A stretch of DNA of 64,000 bases from Parasponia andersonii. Taxonomy: Eukaryota; Streptophyta; Magnoliopsida; Rosales; Cannabaceae. A program made the translations under genes and the position numbers. The stretch spans positions 353,371-417,370 of the forward strand of contig JXTB01000152.1 in the NCBI GenBank assembly GCA_002914805.1. The letters are read 5' to 3'. Under the pieces are notes generated by a model. The model was not told the DNA's origin. It did not search any database and worked only from the letters and a program-made list of their open reading frames with translations. This document shows, in pieces, positions 24,301 through 35,272 of the stretch. Numbering within the stretch: position 1 is the first letter of the stretch; each line of letters starts with the position of its first letter.

Positions 24301-26524
24301 CCGGAACTCCTATTGGCACCTAATTTACGTATATTTGTCTATTTTCCTTTAATGCACTCAACACAAACTATTAAGTTTGTGAGGTCAAGTGAGTTAGGAA
24401 TTCTATCTAATATAAGATGTTTTATTCTCTCTTTAGAGATATGTCCTAATTACTTATGCTATAATATAGAGGAATTCTCAATGATTTTGCGTTTTATACC
24501 ATGTGTCTTAACATGCAAAGTTTCATTAATTGAGATAATAGTGTCGATTTATATAGGTTATCAATCAAAGTACTAGTAGCAATAATATTAGAATTTTGAA
24601 AAAGACTAAATTTATTATTTCCAAATGAACAAGAATAACCAGATTTGTCTAAAGCTGAAATAGAAATTAAATTCTATCTAAATGGCAGTACCACGAATAT
24701 CTCATCCAAATCCAAAAATAAATGGGAACCTAAATGCAACCTAAATAGGCTTATTGCCTCTACTATAGCTATGGTTTTGTTGTCTACATAAATGTATCTT
24801 TCAGCATCACTTGGTAGACGACTCCTTAAACAACCCAGCATAGACATACTTATGTAAGTAGTGGCACTGGTATCCACTTACCAAGTATGATTTGGTATAG
24901 AAGCAACATTAACCTCAGAATAAATAAAATTAAGAAGCTTACCCTTCTTGACATGCCAGGTGGCGTACTTGGGATATTCCTTCTTCACATATCCCGTCCT
25001 CTTGCAGAAGAAACAAGCTAATTCCTCATCTTATTTCTTTTGCACTTTATTTTGTAAAGTCCCAAATACAGCTCTTTTATCCTTAGTCCTTTTCCTTTTC
25101 TTATCTTGAGATATTGTTGCCAAGTGAGTACTCTCTTTCTTATCTCACTTCAATCTATTCCCTTCTTAAACACACTGAGATATGAGCTCATTAATAATCT
25201 ATTTTTCTTTTTAGGTATTGTAGCTCATTTTAAATTGACTAAATTATGGTGGAAAAGATAGTAAAACTAATTTCACAAGCAAGTCATCTGATAACTCTAA
25301 CTTAAGTGCCTTTAGTTTTGAAGCCAAATTGGATATCTCTATGATGTACTCTTTGATGTTCTCTTTACCTTTATAATGTATAGCAAGCAAATTGCTCAGC
25401 ATGGTACTTGTTTATACTTTTTCATTCCGTTGGAAATGTTCCGTAATTACGTCAAGGAACACCTTAGTATTATCAACTTCTAGCTCAGTGCCTCTAATAG
25501 TCTCAGGTATGAAATGTTTCATGATCATAAGACTCATACGATTAGAACATTCTCATTGCTCAAAGTTCTTAATAGTCGTAGTAGTATTTTCATCTGTAAG
25601 AGTATCAGGTTGTTCTTTCTTGAGTGCAAAGTCCAGATCCATGCAACCGAACATAATTATAACGTGTTCTTTCCACTTTTTGAAGTTTGTGCTGTTAAGT
25701 GCCGGAATTGAATTCAAATTAGCAAATATGTTTGAAGCAGAAACTAGATAGAGAACAAAAACAGAAAATAATAACTCACATTAATAACATGTCATAAACT
25801 AAGCATACAAAGATAAGATATACCAGTATGACATAAATATATAAGGTGGACTCCCATCATAAGATACCCAGAATAATATCAATAAGTCTTCCTTTGGGTC
25901 GACTTATTAACTTATAAGTGATACTCTTCAGTGTAGTAATCAAATATTAACTATAAATCCTATCAGATAGTAAATCTTTTTTTGGACTAATTTACTGTCC
26001 ATATGGAAACTTAATAATTATCATATATCTATTACTGCAGGTGTGTTCATTATTCGACCAAATAATTATCTTCCTTTATGCCAGTAATTATTCGCATGTA
26101 CAATAAATACACAACCATTCAAATCTTTCAAAATAAATAAATCTACACAATAGATGTTGTTACTTTGGTAATATGTTGTTTTAGCTTATCTATTTCAAAA
26201 TATTTAAACAAATAGTACAAAGAAAATAATAACTAAAGTACCCAAAATATTAAACTAAAAATTTCAATGCATAAATATTAATGGATGACCGACTGAGTTT
26301 TAAGTACTTTCATCAACTCTTTAAGTCAAATTGAGTTTTCAACAGACAAAGTATGAATCGTACAAAAACTAGGTTGAGAAAATAAAACTGATTGGTTAAG
26401 TTTCAGGTTAAAACTCCTTAAATTGAGTCGAATACGACTTAATTCTACCAAATACTAAGACCATATGCCTTAATTAGGTCAAAAATTTGACCTAAAAAAA
26501 ATCTTTCCTAAGAGATAACACTGT

Positions 26525-26630
26525 AGCGCCAGTATATGATGCCGCGGCGCCATCGTGGCTGTATGATGGCACTGCAGTGCCACTAATATGGCACCACAAT
26601 GCCACCAATCTGGCGTCGCGATGCCAAGTT
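26525..26630. repeat. GC-rich palindromic cluster in the copia 5' leader
   Basis: This short island lies between the primer binding site and gag of the minus-strand copia element. It holds a series of imperfect palindromes of TGGC...GCCA type, including a perfect 16-bp one, TGGCACTGCAGTGCCA (26567-26582), a neighbour near GATGCCGCGGCGCCATC, and TGGCACCACAATGCCA. They recur roughly every 25 bp. The surroundings are far more AT-rich. Confidence 0.7.
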
Positions 26631-26870
26631 TCGGCCTTAATATTAATTACCTGATTTTTAAATCGGGTAACTCAAACTTAATGCGATTTTTCACTCTTAT
26701 CTGCAAACTCTGTGATCCAAAACTCAGAATTCAATCCTTAGACACTCAATATCTCAACAAAATTATGAAAAACTCATTAATTATATATGTAATATCTAAA
26801 CCCTAGAAAACCAATAGGTAAATATATTAAAAATAAAGACATGGATGATTATCCTAAGTAATTTAACATG

Positions 26871-26890
26871 ATAACCTACTCTGGTACCAC
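26871..26890 (-). promoter_or_regulatory. Primer binding site (initiator-Met tRNA type)
   Basis: On the minus strand the bases next to the 5' LTR read TGGTACCAGAGTAGGTT, close to the TGGTATCAGAGC sequence complementary to the initiator methionine tRNA that primes most plant copia elements. Two substitutions are visible. Confidence 0.75.
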
Positions 26891-26891
26891 T

Positions 26892-27288
26892 TGTTGAATA
26901 TACATAATAGATTCTTAAACCAAATACAATCCTAGAATCTATTATGACAAATTGTGAGCAAAAACTTCTATAGTCATAGTACTCTATGTATGCTTAATAG
27001 GATCTCTCTCTATTGATGGAGGTAAAGGAGAAGAGTGTATGTTCTATTTGGCTTAGGGACTAAAACCCTAATAGTTATGTCTTATATATTGACAACCAAT
27101 AGAGATCTCATCAATCCTTATTGGTCCGGTATTGGATAACCATACATTATACAGGTTATACTTAATTAATAATTTCTTAAATCCATAATTAGATCACTTA
27201 ATGGCTCCATTAATTAGACAACTCTAATATCTATAATTGTTATAAAAATCTGTGGCCCACAATTAGGTTATACGTGTATAACCTAACA
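26892..27288 (-). repeat. 5' LTR of the copia element (397 bp)
   Basis: Plus-strand ends are TGTTGAATATACATAATAGA and ACGTGTATAACCTAACA, matching the 20199-20708 LTR. It carries an internal deletion of about 110 bp relative to that copy, plus scattered substitutions, which indicates an old insertion. Confidence 0.85.
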
Positions 27289-27293
27289 TTCCA

Positions 27294-27850
27294 CATATAA
27301 AAATTGATATCTTTCGTTTCTTTTTTTTTTTTGTAAAATTAATATGGGATCATTTGATCATAGAATGTTGGAACTGACAACCACCTAGACGATTCCTTTT
27401 TAGCTATACCATTTATTTATAGATGGTAAGTGGCTTCTTGAGAGAGAGGAAGATCTGACCATGAGATAATGGCTGGTTTTGATCTCATGAAGTTAGTGCG
27501 TGCAGTACTGACCACAAGCACAACTCCTTGCTGCGAAATGTTATAGCAAAGCACTACCAAAAGTTGAGTCTAGAACGTAACCGAGTTTTAGATTCCTTTC
27601 TAGCTTTTTAAAAAAATAAGAGAGAGAGCTTTGTCACGCATACTTTCCATCAAAACGTATATTTTAATTTTTTTTTATTCCCTTTTTTTTAGATGCTAGA
27701 AATAATTAGTGAACTTTGTATTCATTCTATGGTACATATAATTTATAGATAATTTTTCTATATAATCACTAAGTAATGTTTCAATAAGCTTTAAAGTCAA
27801 ATTCTTCGTATTATTGTCGTAATGGAATTATTTATAAATTTAACTAGAGC
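27294..27850. other. Non-genic flank between two retroelements
   Basis: No coding region is visible. The first part (to about 27365) continues the repeat that resembles 38900-38985. Confidence 0.4.
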
Positions 27851-27854
27851 CTTG

Positions 27855-28435
27855 TGTCACGACCCTAGCCTTAAACTAGACAATCGTGTGGCACTTAGTA
27901 TAATTCATCGCACTAAGTCAACCTACTAACACTCAAGAAGAAGACTTAGAGTAAGATTTGAGATAAAGTGGTAAAGATAAGAGAGTTTGATTGAATAAAT
28001 GGCTTTGTATTATTCTTAGAATGCTTATAATTCTCACAAATAGGACTTGTGTACAAATGAACCGAAAGGGTCCTTTATATAGGCAAAGCCTAAACCAACC
28101 AAGGGTTACGATCATTCTAAGTGGCATGATCTTATAAAGGGTCTAGAATATTCTCAAATAAAGTTATAATATCTACAAAGATATTTATATAAAGAAATCT
28201 AGAACAAGCATAGTCTAGATCCTTCTTAAAGATTCACCCACCATCTTGGCTCTTCTAAGTCATTCTAGGAGCTTTTAGGACCGTCCAACCCATCTAGTAC
28301 CATCTAGCCTTGTCTAGAGCCTTTTAGAACTTAGTAGTACTATCTAGAGTCTTCTAGTATGGCCAAAACCTCTCTTGATCATTCTAGAAGTATCCACCAC
28401 GTTCTAGGGCATTCTTCAATCCTTTTGGGTGAACA

Positions 28436-28490
<55 letters not shown>

Positions 28491-28559
28491 GAACCTTAGA
28501 GCCATGAGCAATAATATTCGGATTTAGGGAGCCAAATGAACTTTGAACCTGTCGTGACA
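27855..28559 (-). repeat. 3' LTR of the chromovirus (705 bp)
   Basis: The ends are TGTCACGAC and GTCGTGACA, a perfect 9-bp inverted pair. It contains a (TA)n microsatellite of about 50 bp (28438-28487) that is expanded relative to the other LTR (35842-35866). The plus-strand sequence from 27855 aligns with 35273 onward (CACGACCCTAGCCTTAA against CATGACCCTAGCCTTAA). Confidence 0.88.
28438..28487. repeat. (TA)n microsatellite
   Basis: An almost uninterrupted TA dinucleotide tract inside the chromovirus LTR. It explains the run of alternating Ile-Tyr residues in the overlapping frame. Confidence 0.95.
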
Positions 28560-28569
28560 TCCATGTCGC

Positions 28570-28967
28570 GCCACCAACTTTGAACCTGCTCGATATAGTT
28601 TTTGAATAGCCACAAGGCATCCTCATGCTCCCAGCTATCTCAGCCTCGGGCAAATTCTTTCATTTCACTAGGTATTCTCGATAATTAGGGACACCATGTC
28701 AGCGGATCAAGCGATCAGCCAAAATACACTCCACCTCTTTATCAAAAGAGGTTGAGCCCTTTTGGACCCATCTTTTGAAAGTTCTCCTTCATCTCCATTA
28801 TAGGGTTTTAGCATGCTAACATGGAAGATAGGAAAAATCTTTAATTTGGCAGGGAGTTGAAGCTTATAGGAGACCTTACCCATACGCTTGAGTATTGGAA
28901 ATAAACCCTCATATTTGTGCACCAACCTTTTATGCACCTTCCTTAAGATTTTAAATTGTTGGGGCAA
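28570..28967 (-). pseudogene. Chromovirus integrase C-terminus and chromodomain (broken)
   Basis: The frame from 28967 carries the end of integrase: LVHKYEGLFPILKRMGKVSY, then LKIFPIFHVSMLKPYNGDEG, the usual block before a chromodomain. After a frameshift near 28730 the minus strand gives ECILADRLIR and NYREYLVK, and after another shift DALWLFKNYIEQF, the three landmark blocks of the Ty3/gypsy chromodomain. Chromodomains of this type direct integration to particular chromatin. Here it is dead because of frameshifts and stops. Confidence 0.75.
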
Positions 28968-29165
28968 TGACTTGACAATGACTAAATCTCCCTCTTAGTA
29001 CTCAACGTGCCTCTTCTTTTTGTTGGCCTATTTCTTAATTCTTTTAGAAGCTTTGTTCAAGTAGGCCCTAGCCAACTCCACTTGTTCATACTATGCCTTA
29101 GCAAACTTGAATGCTGTAGGAATCTTTCCACCATAACTTATCGCTAAGGCATGTGGGGTCATAGG

Positions 29166-30020
29166 TTATTGACCCATGACTATCTCGAAGGGACTCTTGC
29201 CCGTAGACTCGCTCCTCTGGACGTTAAAGGAGAATTGAGCTACATCACATAATTTTGTCCAATCTTTTTGATTGGCACTCACAAAGTGCCTCAGATATAG
29301 CTCTAGCAAGGCATTCATCCTTTCTATCTGACTATCACTTTGGGGGTGAAAGCTAGTAGAAAAGTTCAAGTCTGAACCCATCAACTTGAACAATTCTGCC
29401 CAAAACCTTCTAGTGAATCGGGGATCACAATCACTTACGATATTTGATGGGACTCTCCAAAACTTCACGACATACTTCATAAAGAGCCGTGTGGTCTCAT
29501 CAGTGAGACAATCAGATGAAGTGGATATAAAGGTGGCATACTTGCTGAAGTGATCAACTACCACTATAACGCTGCCAAAGCCCTCTGACTTAGGCAGGCT
29601 AGTGATAAAATCCATGGAAACACCCTCCCACAGCTTTTTAGGAATGGGGAGAGGTTCCAACAATCAGCCTGGTAATTATTGTTCTACCTTGTCTTATTGG
29701 CACATAAGACAAGTTCATATAAAGGCCTCGACATCATCTCTCAGTTGAGGTCAATAGTAGATAGATTTGATAAGAGCAAGAGTGCGTTTCTTACCTGGGT
29801 GACCAACCTATAAGGAATCGTGGTACTCTTTGATAAGCTCTTTTCTTAAGTTTCTCCACTTAGCCACATAGAGTCGATTGCTTTTGGCATAGAGAAGTCT
29901 ATTGCTCAGGCAAAAATATCTCACCTTTCCTTCCGTCACTTGGGGCAACAGGCTCTTTACAAGAACAACGTGTTCTAGTCCTTCCTTGATTTTCTCTATC
30001 AAGGTGCTATCGTGCCTGCA
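29166..30020 (-). pseudogene. Chromovirus integrase (zinc-binding part and DDE core), broken
   Basis: The piece from about 30020 to 29808 is the RNase H-integrase linker and the start of the HHCC domain (IEKIKEGLEH ... KELIKEYHDS), which continues past a stop toward CLMCQ. The piece 29663-29166 is the catalytic core. The triad is visible as Asp in SMDFI, Asp in VSDCDPRF and Glu in SQIERMN. Downstream, SPFEIVMGQ matches the conserved end of the core. The core itself is an uninterrupted 165-codon frame. Stops on both sides still prevent a full Pol protein. Confidence 0.85.
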
Positions 30021-30023
30021 TAA

Positions 30024-32673
30024 GACCCAAATGGGAAACCGTAACGAGGATGTACTTCAGGATGTGATACGGCCATGCTCAGGACAATCCCGAGCGCCGA
30101 TGGGCTCACATAACGCTATGCAGCCTCACTCGGGACAAGTACCAAGTGACAACGGGATCACGTAGATTTCGACGACAAGCATACGAGGTGACATGCATAT
30201 GGCTACGGAGGCGGGGAAAAGTGGCACGGCTATGGGTACGAGACATCATTGCATATGGATGTATAGTTATACCCATGTACGGTATAAAAAATGGGTCCTC
30301 AGAGATGTTGCGCGGTCACGTACGGAACTAATTCCGCACGCCAATAGGTCACACACGACATTGGCATAGCTACGGGCACAGGATAAAGCGACCACAGAAG
30401 TAGGACGAAGCCTGCGTGGCCATGGGAGTAGGCTGACACCCGTATGGCTAGCGCACGGGGTGCCATTCACACGGCCAAAGCATATCGTATATGCTTAAAA
30501 CTAAAGCACATATAATGTGAAGTGCACTATCACTAGTGGCCATGCGCAAGACCATTATGGTTTTTCATAGTTGGTCATATGGGTCTTGCATTAGCAACAC
30601 CCAACATGTATATGGATAGGGTATTAGATACTCTAGCCGCCCCACCCTTTTTTTTTTGTAAAATCTAAAATTTAATTTAAAACTATTTTTCTCAAAAACT
30701 ATAATACAATTAAAGATCAAACAACTTTCTATGTATAGTTTTATCAAGAACATAAAACATAAACACATAGAAAATTAAGAACATGCTAGAATCATAATCA
30801 AAAACAAAAACACATGATCATAAACTCATACTAACATCTAATTGATTATTATTTAAACTCATTAAATCAATCATCATACATAATAGAGCATACTCATAAA
30901 CATGAATAAGACCAAACATAACCATAGAGATCACCATAGAAATCAAAAGTCATCAATCAAAAGAGAATTAACATCAAAAAGATATGCTAGATCATCGAAA
31001 ACCTTTTGCTAGAAATTTTGAAAAACAAATTACCGAAAAATGATTTTTCAGAAAATGATTTCTACAGTTTTGCAAAAAAATCAAGAACGCAGTGGAATAT
31101 GTATTTTAAAATTTTCTTGAAACTTTACAAAACAAAAACATATGACCGTTAATCTAACATAAATCAATCCATGGATCTTGATTTAGATAAAACCTGGAAG
31201 CGTTTCACAACCATTGAGCCTTCTCATCTATTCTCTAAAGCCCGTTGAATGATCCAGTGTGTGGGCACCTTCTTAATTTCCAACGAGAGATGAGCGAACG
31301 ATCTGGAAGACGATCTTCCTTCTCCTTGAGTGCAAGTCTATGACCATGGGTATCTCTCCCTTAGCGGCCATAAATAAACACGAGACTTCTTCCGCAGTGG
31401 CTCGTCTCTCTCATTCTCTCTTTTTCTCTCTATCACATGAAAAAGCACACTTACTGTGCATGAGTGGCATGTAGAACACTTCTTGAGAGGCTTAAGAGAA
31501 CTTTTCTCTAAAGTATTTAAAGAGATGTAAATCTTCATGGGCTTATTATGCTCAACTGACCATTCAATTAGTTATTGGGTTATGTGTGAACTAGACATGG
31601 GACCTTATAGATCTAAATAGTCTAAACTCTAATGGGTCAACTATCCATAATCATAATTAACTCTTAATTATGATTGGGCCTTGTCCATTAATTTTGGGGC
31701 ACTCCACGATAGGCCCAATATTGTACTTTTAGACTAAATGTCATATATTTTTTATGAAGCTAACTAACACTTTAATTAACTTGATCCATTTAGCATATAC
31801 TATACCTGCAGATATACCCCTGATGCAACGTCGTACTAGTGAGATGAAATTACCGTATTACCCCTCTAGTACATATTTACTTTTGAGTTACCATTTTTCA
31901 TCTAATGGGTAATAATTGACTACGGTGTTTGTAACTGCCCATACAAACACAGTCAAATTCACAAAATGAATACCTGGCGCCTAGTTTTTTATTATCCAAG
32001 TCTTTAAAAAAACTCAAAGTAACATTATATGCATGATGTCCAAATCATAAAAGGCATTTTCATAAATTCACAAATCTTATCTTCCAAGATACCGGAGTTC
32101 GAACTATATAATCATAATTAGTCCTTTCGTAAGTCAAAAAGATAAAACTCATGAAAGCAAGTCCGACAATCACTAGGATTAAGGTAATTGCAATAGTACT
32201 AGATTAGTGAAAGATAAAATATTGAGTTACGGCACTTAACCTCAAATTCTATTTTCACTTGGTCCAGTTCAATGCACTTATAACTTTCTTATAATGCACT
32301 AGTATTTCTATTTGAAGTCAGACACTTGATGATTGGAGACTTCATTAATCCCGTTGAAATAGACAACACTATATTCTATGGCAAAATAAATTATTCCATC
32401 TTTATTTGCAGAATGTAAACTTTTATATTAGACATTATGAAATAAAGAATTTAGTTTCCCACATGTGAACACTTCACACGAACAATTATTTATTACTCAT
32501 TATTAGTCATGGAAACTTTTAGACGTTTGCATAATAGAAAACATAAACATCATATGTATATAATTAGAACATAGTATAGAATTTATTAATAACAAATAGA
32601 TAACACTTAGATCCAATAAACATTGTTTAAAATACCAAACAAAGAAACTGCTTTTTAGGGCATATTCCCAACA
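30024..32673 (-). mobile_element. Nested copia LTR plus leader (same family as 51111-60802)
   Basis: On the minus strand it starts TGTTGGGAATATGCCCTAAA at 32673, matching the start of the LTRs at 51111 and 59154. It continues through the LTR to about 31000, with shared pieces such as the tract around the Pro/Gln-type TTTTACAAAAC and GCGTTTCTTGATTTT region. From about 30990 to 30480 it matches the leader of the 51-kb copia (ATTATGAGTATGCTCTA-type landmarks). From 30480 to about 30024 it matches that element's GC-rich block. No gag-pol follows; the sequence runs straight into the chromovirus. AAGACC occurs close to both junctions (30022 and 32674) and may be a target duplication or chance. Confidence 0.7.
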
Positions 32674-32707
32674 AAGACCTCAATTCTGGCACCTTAGTAC
32701 ACGGTTT

Positions 32708-33208
32708 CTACTCTTGGATGGCTTGCATCTTGGCTTCATCCATCATAAGTTTTCTATCCTTTATCTTATACCCTAGGAACATTACTTCCTCTTGGGCAAA
32801 AGAGCATTTCTCCTTCTTGAAAAATAGTTGATTTTCCCTCAGAACCTTGAACACCTTCCTCAAATATTCTAGGTGCTCTTCCATAGTCTTGCTATAGATG
32901 ATTATATCATCAAGATAGAGTACCACGAACTGATCGAGGTAGGGATGGAAATTCATGAGGGTGCAAAAGGTAGCAAGTGTATTAGTGCCAAATGGCATGA
33001 CTAGGAACTCATAAGCACCATACCTTATCATGCATGTAGTCTTGGGCTCATCTTCCTCTGCTATACACACTTGGTAGTACCCCAAGCATAGATCAAGCTT
33101 TGAGAAGTATCTAGCATTCCCAAGTTGATCGAACAAGTCGGAAATAAGCGGGATAGGGTACTTGTTCTTCACCATTACCTTGTTAAGTGCCCGATAATCA
33201 ATGCACAT
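32708..33208 (-). pseudogene. Chromovirus reverse transcriptase (partial)
   Basis: A 166-codon frame carries the classical plant Ty3/gypsy RT blocks in order: CIDYRALNKVMVKNKYPIP, FSKLDLCLGYYQV, VMPFGTNTLATF, the catalytic YLDDIIIYSK, and FLGYKIKDRKLMMDEAKM. A TAG stop at 32708 ends it where a tryptophan codon is usual. The next block (KVPELRS-like, about 32674-32695) runs into the nested copia LTR. The N-terminal part upstream of 33208 is in another frame. Confidence 0.88.
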
Positions 33209-33303
33209 CCTTAGTGAGCCATCTTTCTTCTTCTAGAACAACACTGGGGCACCAAAAGGAGCTTTGGGGGCCTGATAAAACCCGCATCAAGCAACTCCTT
33301 TTG

Positions 33304-34061
33304 TTATTTCTGGAGTTCTGCTAACTCAGAAGGGGTCATTCGATAGGGACTCATTGTGGGTGGTCTCATGTCTGGCTCAAGCTCGATTTCATGATCCACC
33401 TCCCTCCTAGGTGAAAGTTTCTTGGGCAGGGCATTAGGCATCACATCTTGGAATTCATCCAAGACGATTTGCACCTCCATGGACAGGTTACCTTGAGGTC
33501 CCAACTCTTCATCATCGTGTTCCTTCAGGATGGCCAAGTAACTCTCCTCCTCCCTTCTCAAGCCCTTCTTGAATTGAAGTGCAGAAAGTACTTTATTTCC
33601 TACTTTTGTGAACCACTCCGTTGGTACCACACAAGTCTTTTCACCATCCATGATGCACATAGAGTTGGCAAAAGGAACAGGGAATGCCCACACTGCATCA
33701 AGGAACTCCAAACCAAGTACCACTGTAAAATCATCCATTGGCACCACTAATAAGTCAAGTTGGCCAGCCTATGTACCTAGGCTAGCCTTAACACCATGAG
33801 TAACCCCATGGATGGGGCATGCTACTGAGTTTACTACCTTGAGAGAGCCTCCTCCATTGGACACTGTCAAGCCCAACCGCCTAGCTTCTTCAACAGAGAC
33901 GAAGTTGTGGAATGCACTCGTGTCAACCAAGGCTTTAGTAGCTCTACCATTGATTGTTGCATCCACAAAAAGTAGGCCCTTAGCTTGTGACTTAGGGGCC
34001 GATCGCAAGGCATTAAGGAGTTACAAGGAACCAATACGTGCACCACCATCTTCTCTATCAC
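33304..34061 (-). pseudogene. Chromovirus protease and protease-RT linker (broken)
   Basis: The frame from 34008 gives GLLFVDATINGRATKALVDT and then SAFHNFVS, the retropepsin domain. The catalytic motif reads DTS where DTG/DSG is normal, which would impair activity. After a frameshift the region 33747-33304 continues the domain (VPMDDFTVVLGLEFL) into the linker with PTMSPYRMTPSELAELQK, the block just before RT. Confidence 0.82.
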
Positions 34062-34079
34062 CTCCTTCTTAGCTTGGCT

Positions 34080-35215
34080 CAGAGGTAATTAAGGTATTGA
34101 GAGCTTTCTTATTAGGACACTCGCATGCCCAATGTGGCCTATCACAAAGGAAGCAAATGACTCTTGGCTTAGAGAAGTCACAGTCTTCCTTCTCTTTACC
34201 CTTGTCTTTGTGCCTATAGGAAGAACTATCTTTGTTCTATTTTCCTCCTTTTGTTTGCTCTCTCCCACCCCTTGTCTTTGGCCTTAGAAGGGTCCTTGTT
34301 GGTAGAGTAATCAACAAGGCTCTTAGCTATCGCAATAGCATCGGCCAAGTCCTTGACACCACGGTGCTTGAGCTCTAATTTTGCCCAATCTGAAGACCAT
34401 CCATAAACAAGAATTGGGCATCTTTATCTGAAGTATCAGGGACCTCGAGCAAGAGTGTAATAAACTCTCACGTAGTCTCTAACACTACCAAATTATTTGA
34501 GGCGGCAAAGACGGCCTCTTGCCTCTTCTTCAGTATTCTCGGGGAAGAATTGTCTTTTTAGCTCCCTTTTGAAGTCATCAAGGTGGCTATAGTGCACACA
34601 CCTCGTTGCATCTTCCCATGTTTCTGTCTCCACCATAGCATGGCAGTATCGGTTAGATACAAAGCAGCATTACGAATTTTACCGGCATCGTCTGTCATAA
34701 CGACGGCCTCAAAGTATTGTTCGAGTCCCCATAGGAAGTTCTCAACTTCCCTAGCATACCATTGAAGGTCTTTGGTTTAGGTACCTCAACCTTTCTTGTC
34801 TCAATAGTTGTTGTGATGGTCACCCCTGTGGGCGCTGCTCACTTGCACAAAGCAAGATTACCACCCATCTCATCTACTCTAAGTAAAACATTAGTGAGTT
34901 CTCTTTGGAAGAGATCTCGTACTTTGGCAATCTCCAAATGAAGGTACTCGATCTCGCGCCTTAAGTTGGCCTCTAGCCCACCAAACGCATCTTTGATACC
35001 ATTGTAGATCTCTGCATCCTCAATCTCCAAACCATCGCAATGGCCATCCAGATCATTTACATGTATGCCCAACATGCCCGAGTTGGACTCTAGTCAGGAC
35101 ACTCTAGCTTCCAAGCTAGTCATCATGTCCCTCGACTTGCCACGGGTAATACCCTTCATCAAGCCCACATTCAGAAGTACCAACTTCGACGGGGTCGGAA
35201 GTTACAGCCATGGTC
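34080..35215 (-). pseudogene. Chromovirus gag (broken)
   Basis: The minus-strand frame begins near 35212 (MAVTSDPVEVGTSECG), then, after frame changes, a coiled-coil-like stretch LEANLRREIEYLHLEIAKVR (34839-35075) and ETRKVEVPKPKTFNG, the block preceding the capsid part in chromovirus Gag. A zinc knuckle reads CFLCDRPHWACECPNKKALN at about 34100-34160, with the CX2CX4HX4C spacing preserved (C-L-C, H, C). Multiple stops break the capsid part. Confidence 0.78.
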
Positions 35216-35249
35216 TTCATATGGACAATGGAACCATTAAGATAAAACG

Positions 35250-35271
35250 AGCAAAAAGCCCTGATACTACG
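35250..35271 (-). promoter_or_regulatory. Primer binding site of the chromovirus
   Basis: On the minus strand the bases adjoining the 5' LTR read TAGTATCAGGGCT, two substitutions from TGGTATCAGAGC (initiator-Met tRNA complement). Confidence 0.65.
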
Positions 35272-35272
35272 C

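Larger units (their letters stand above)
21172..25751 (-). pseudogene. Broken Ty1/copia gag-pol
   Basis: Reading on the minus strand, gag begins near 25750 (blocks SASNIFANLNSIPALNSTNF and FGCMDLDFALKKEQPDTL). A zinc knuckle CFFCKRTGYVKKEYPKY sits at 24965-25015, with its last cysteine changed. The aspartic protease motif is DTSATTYIS (about 24850-24877) instead of the DSGA form. Integrase lies on both sides of the nested element: the zinc-binding side at 24301-24600 and the core at 23488-23767 (FINDYSLYRYLYLIHEKS). Reverse transcriptase is at 22027-22632 (KARLVAN, KSIYGLKQA, LYIDDILLASND). RNase H is at 21539-21808, and the C-terminal block (FTKGLTSKVFYEHIAHMG) ends at a stop at 21172. In-frame stops and frameshifts divide it into short pieces. 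No function is expected. Confidence 0.88.
20199..27288 (-). mobile_element. Ty1/copia retrotransposon, 7.1 kb, TSD TTCCA
   Basis: The element is bounded by TG (20199) and CA (27288) and flanked by TTCCA on both sides (20194-20198 and 27289-27293). It reads on the minus strand: 5' LTR 26892-27288, primer binding site, gag, protease, integrase, reverse transcriptase, RNase H, polypurine tract, 3' LTR 20199-20708. All domains are broken by stops and frameshifts. A TRIM-like element with an assembly gap is inserted in the integrase (23773-24300). A paralogous site without this insertion is at about 38800-39000. Confidence 0.9.

Noticed and set aside
23804-24352. Long frames crossing the gap
   Set aside because: They consist mostly of translated Ns.
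25392-25751. 119-codon plus-strand open frame
   Set aside because: It is the antisense of the copia gag region, which is recognisable on the minus strand.
28384-28653. 89-codon minus frame with alternating Ile-Tyr
   Set aside because: The Ile-Tyr run is the (TA)n microsatellite; only the first part overlaps true chromodomain remnants, in the wrong phase.
30024-30490. Cluster of GC-rich frames as a possible host gene
   Set aside because: The block matches the copia leader island at 53195-53590 and holds no conserved frame.
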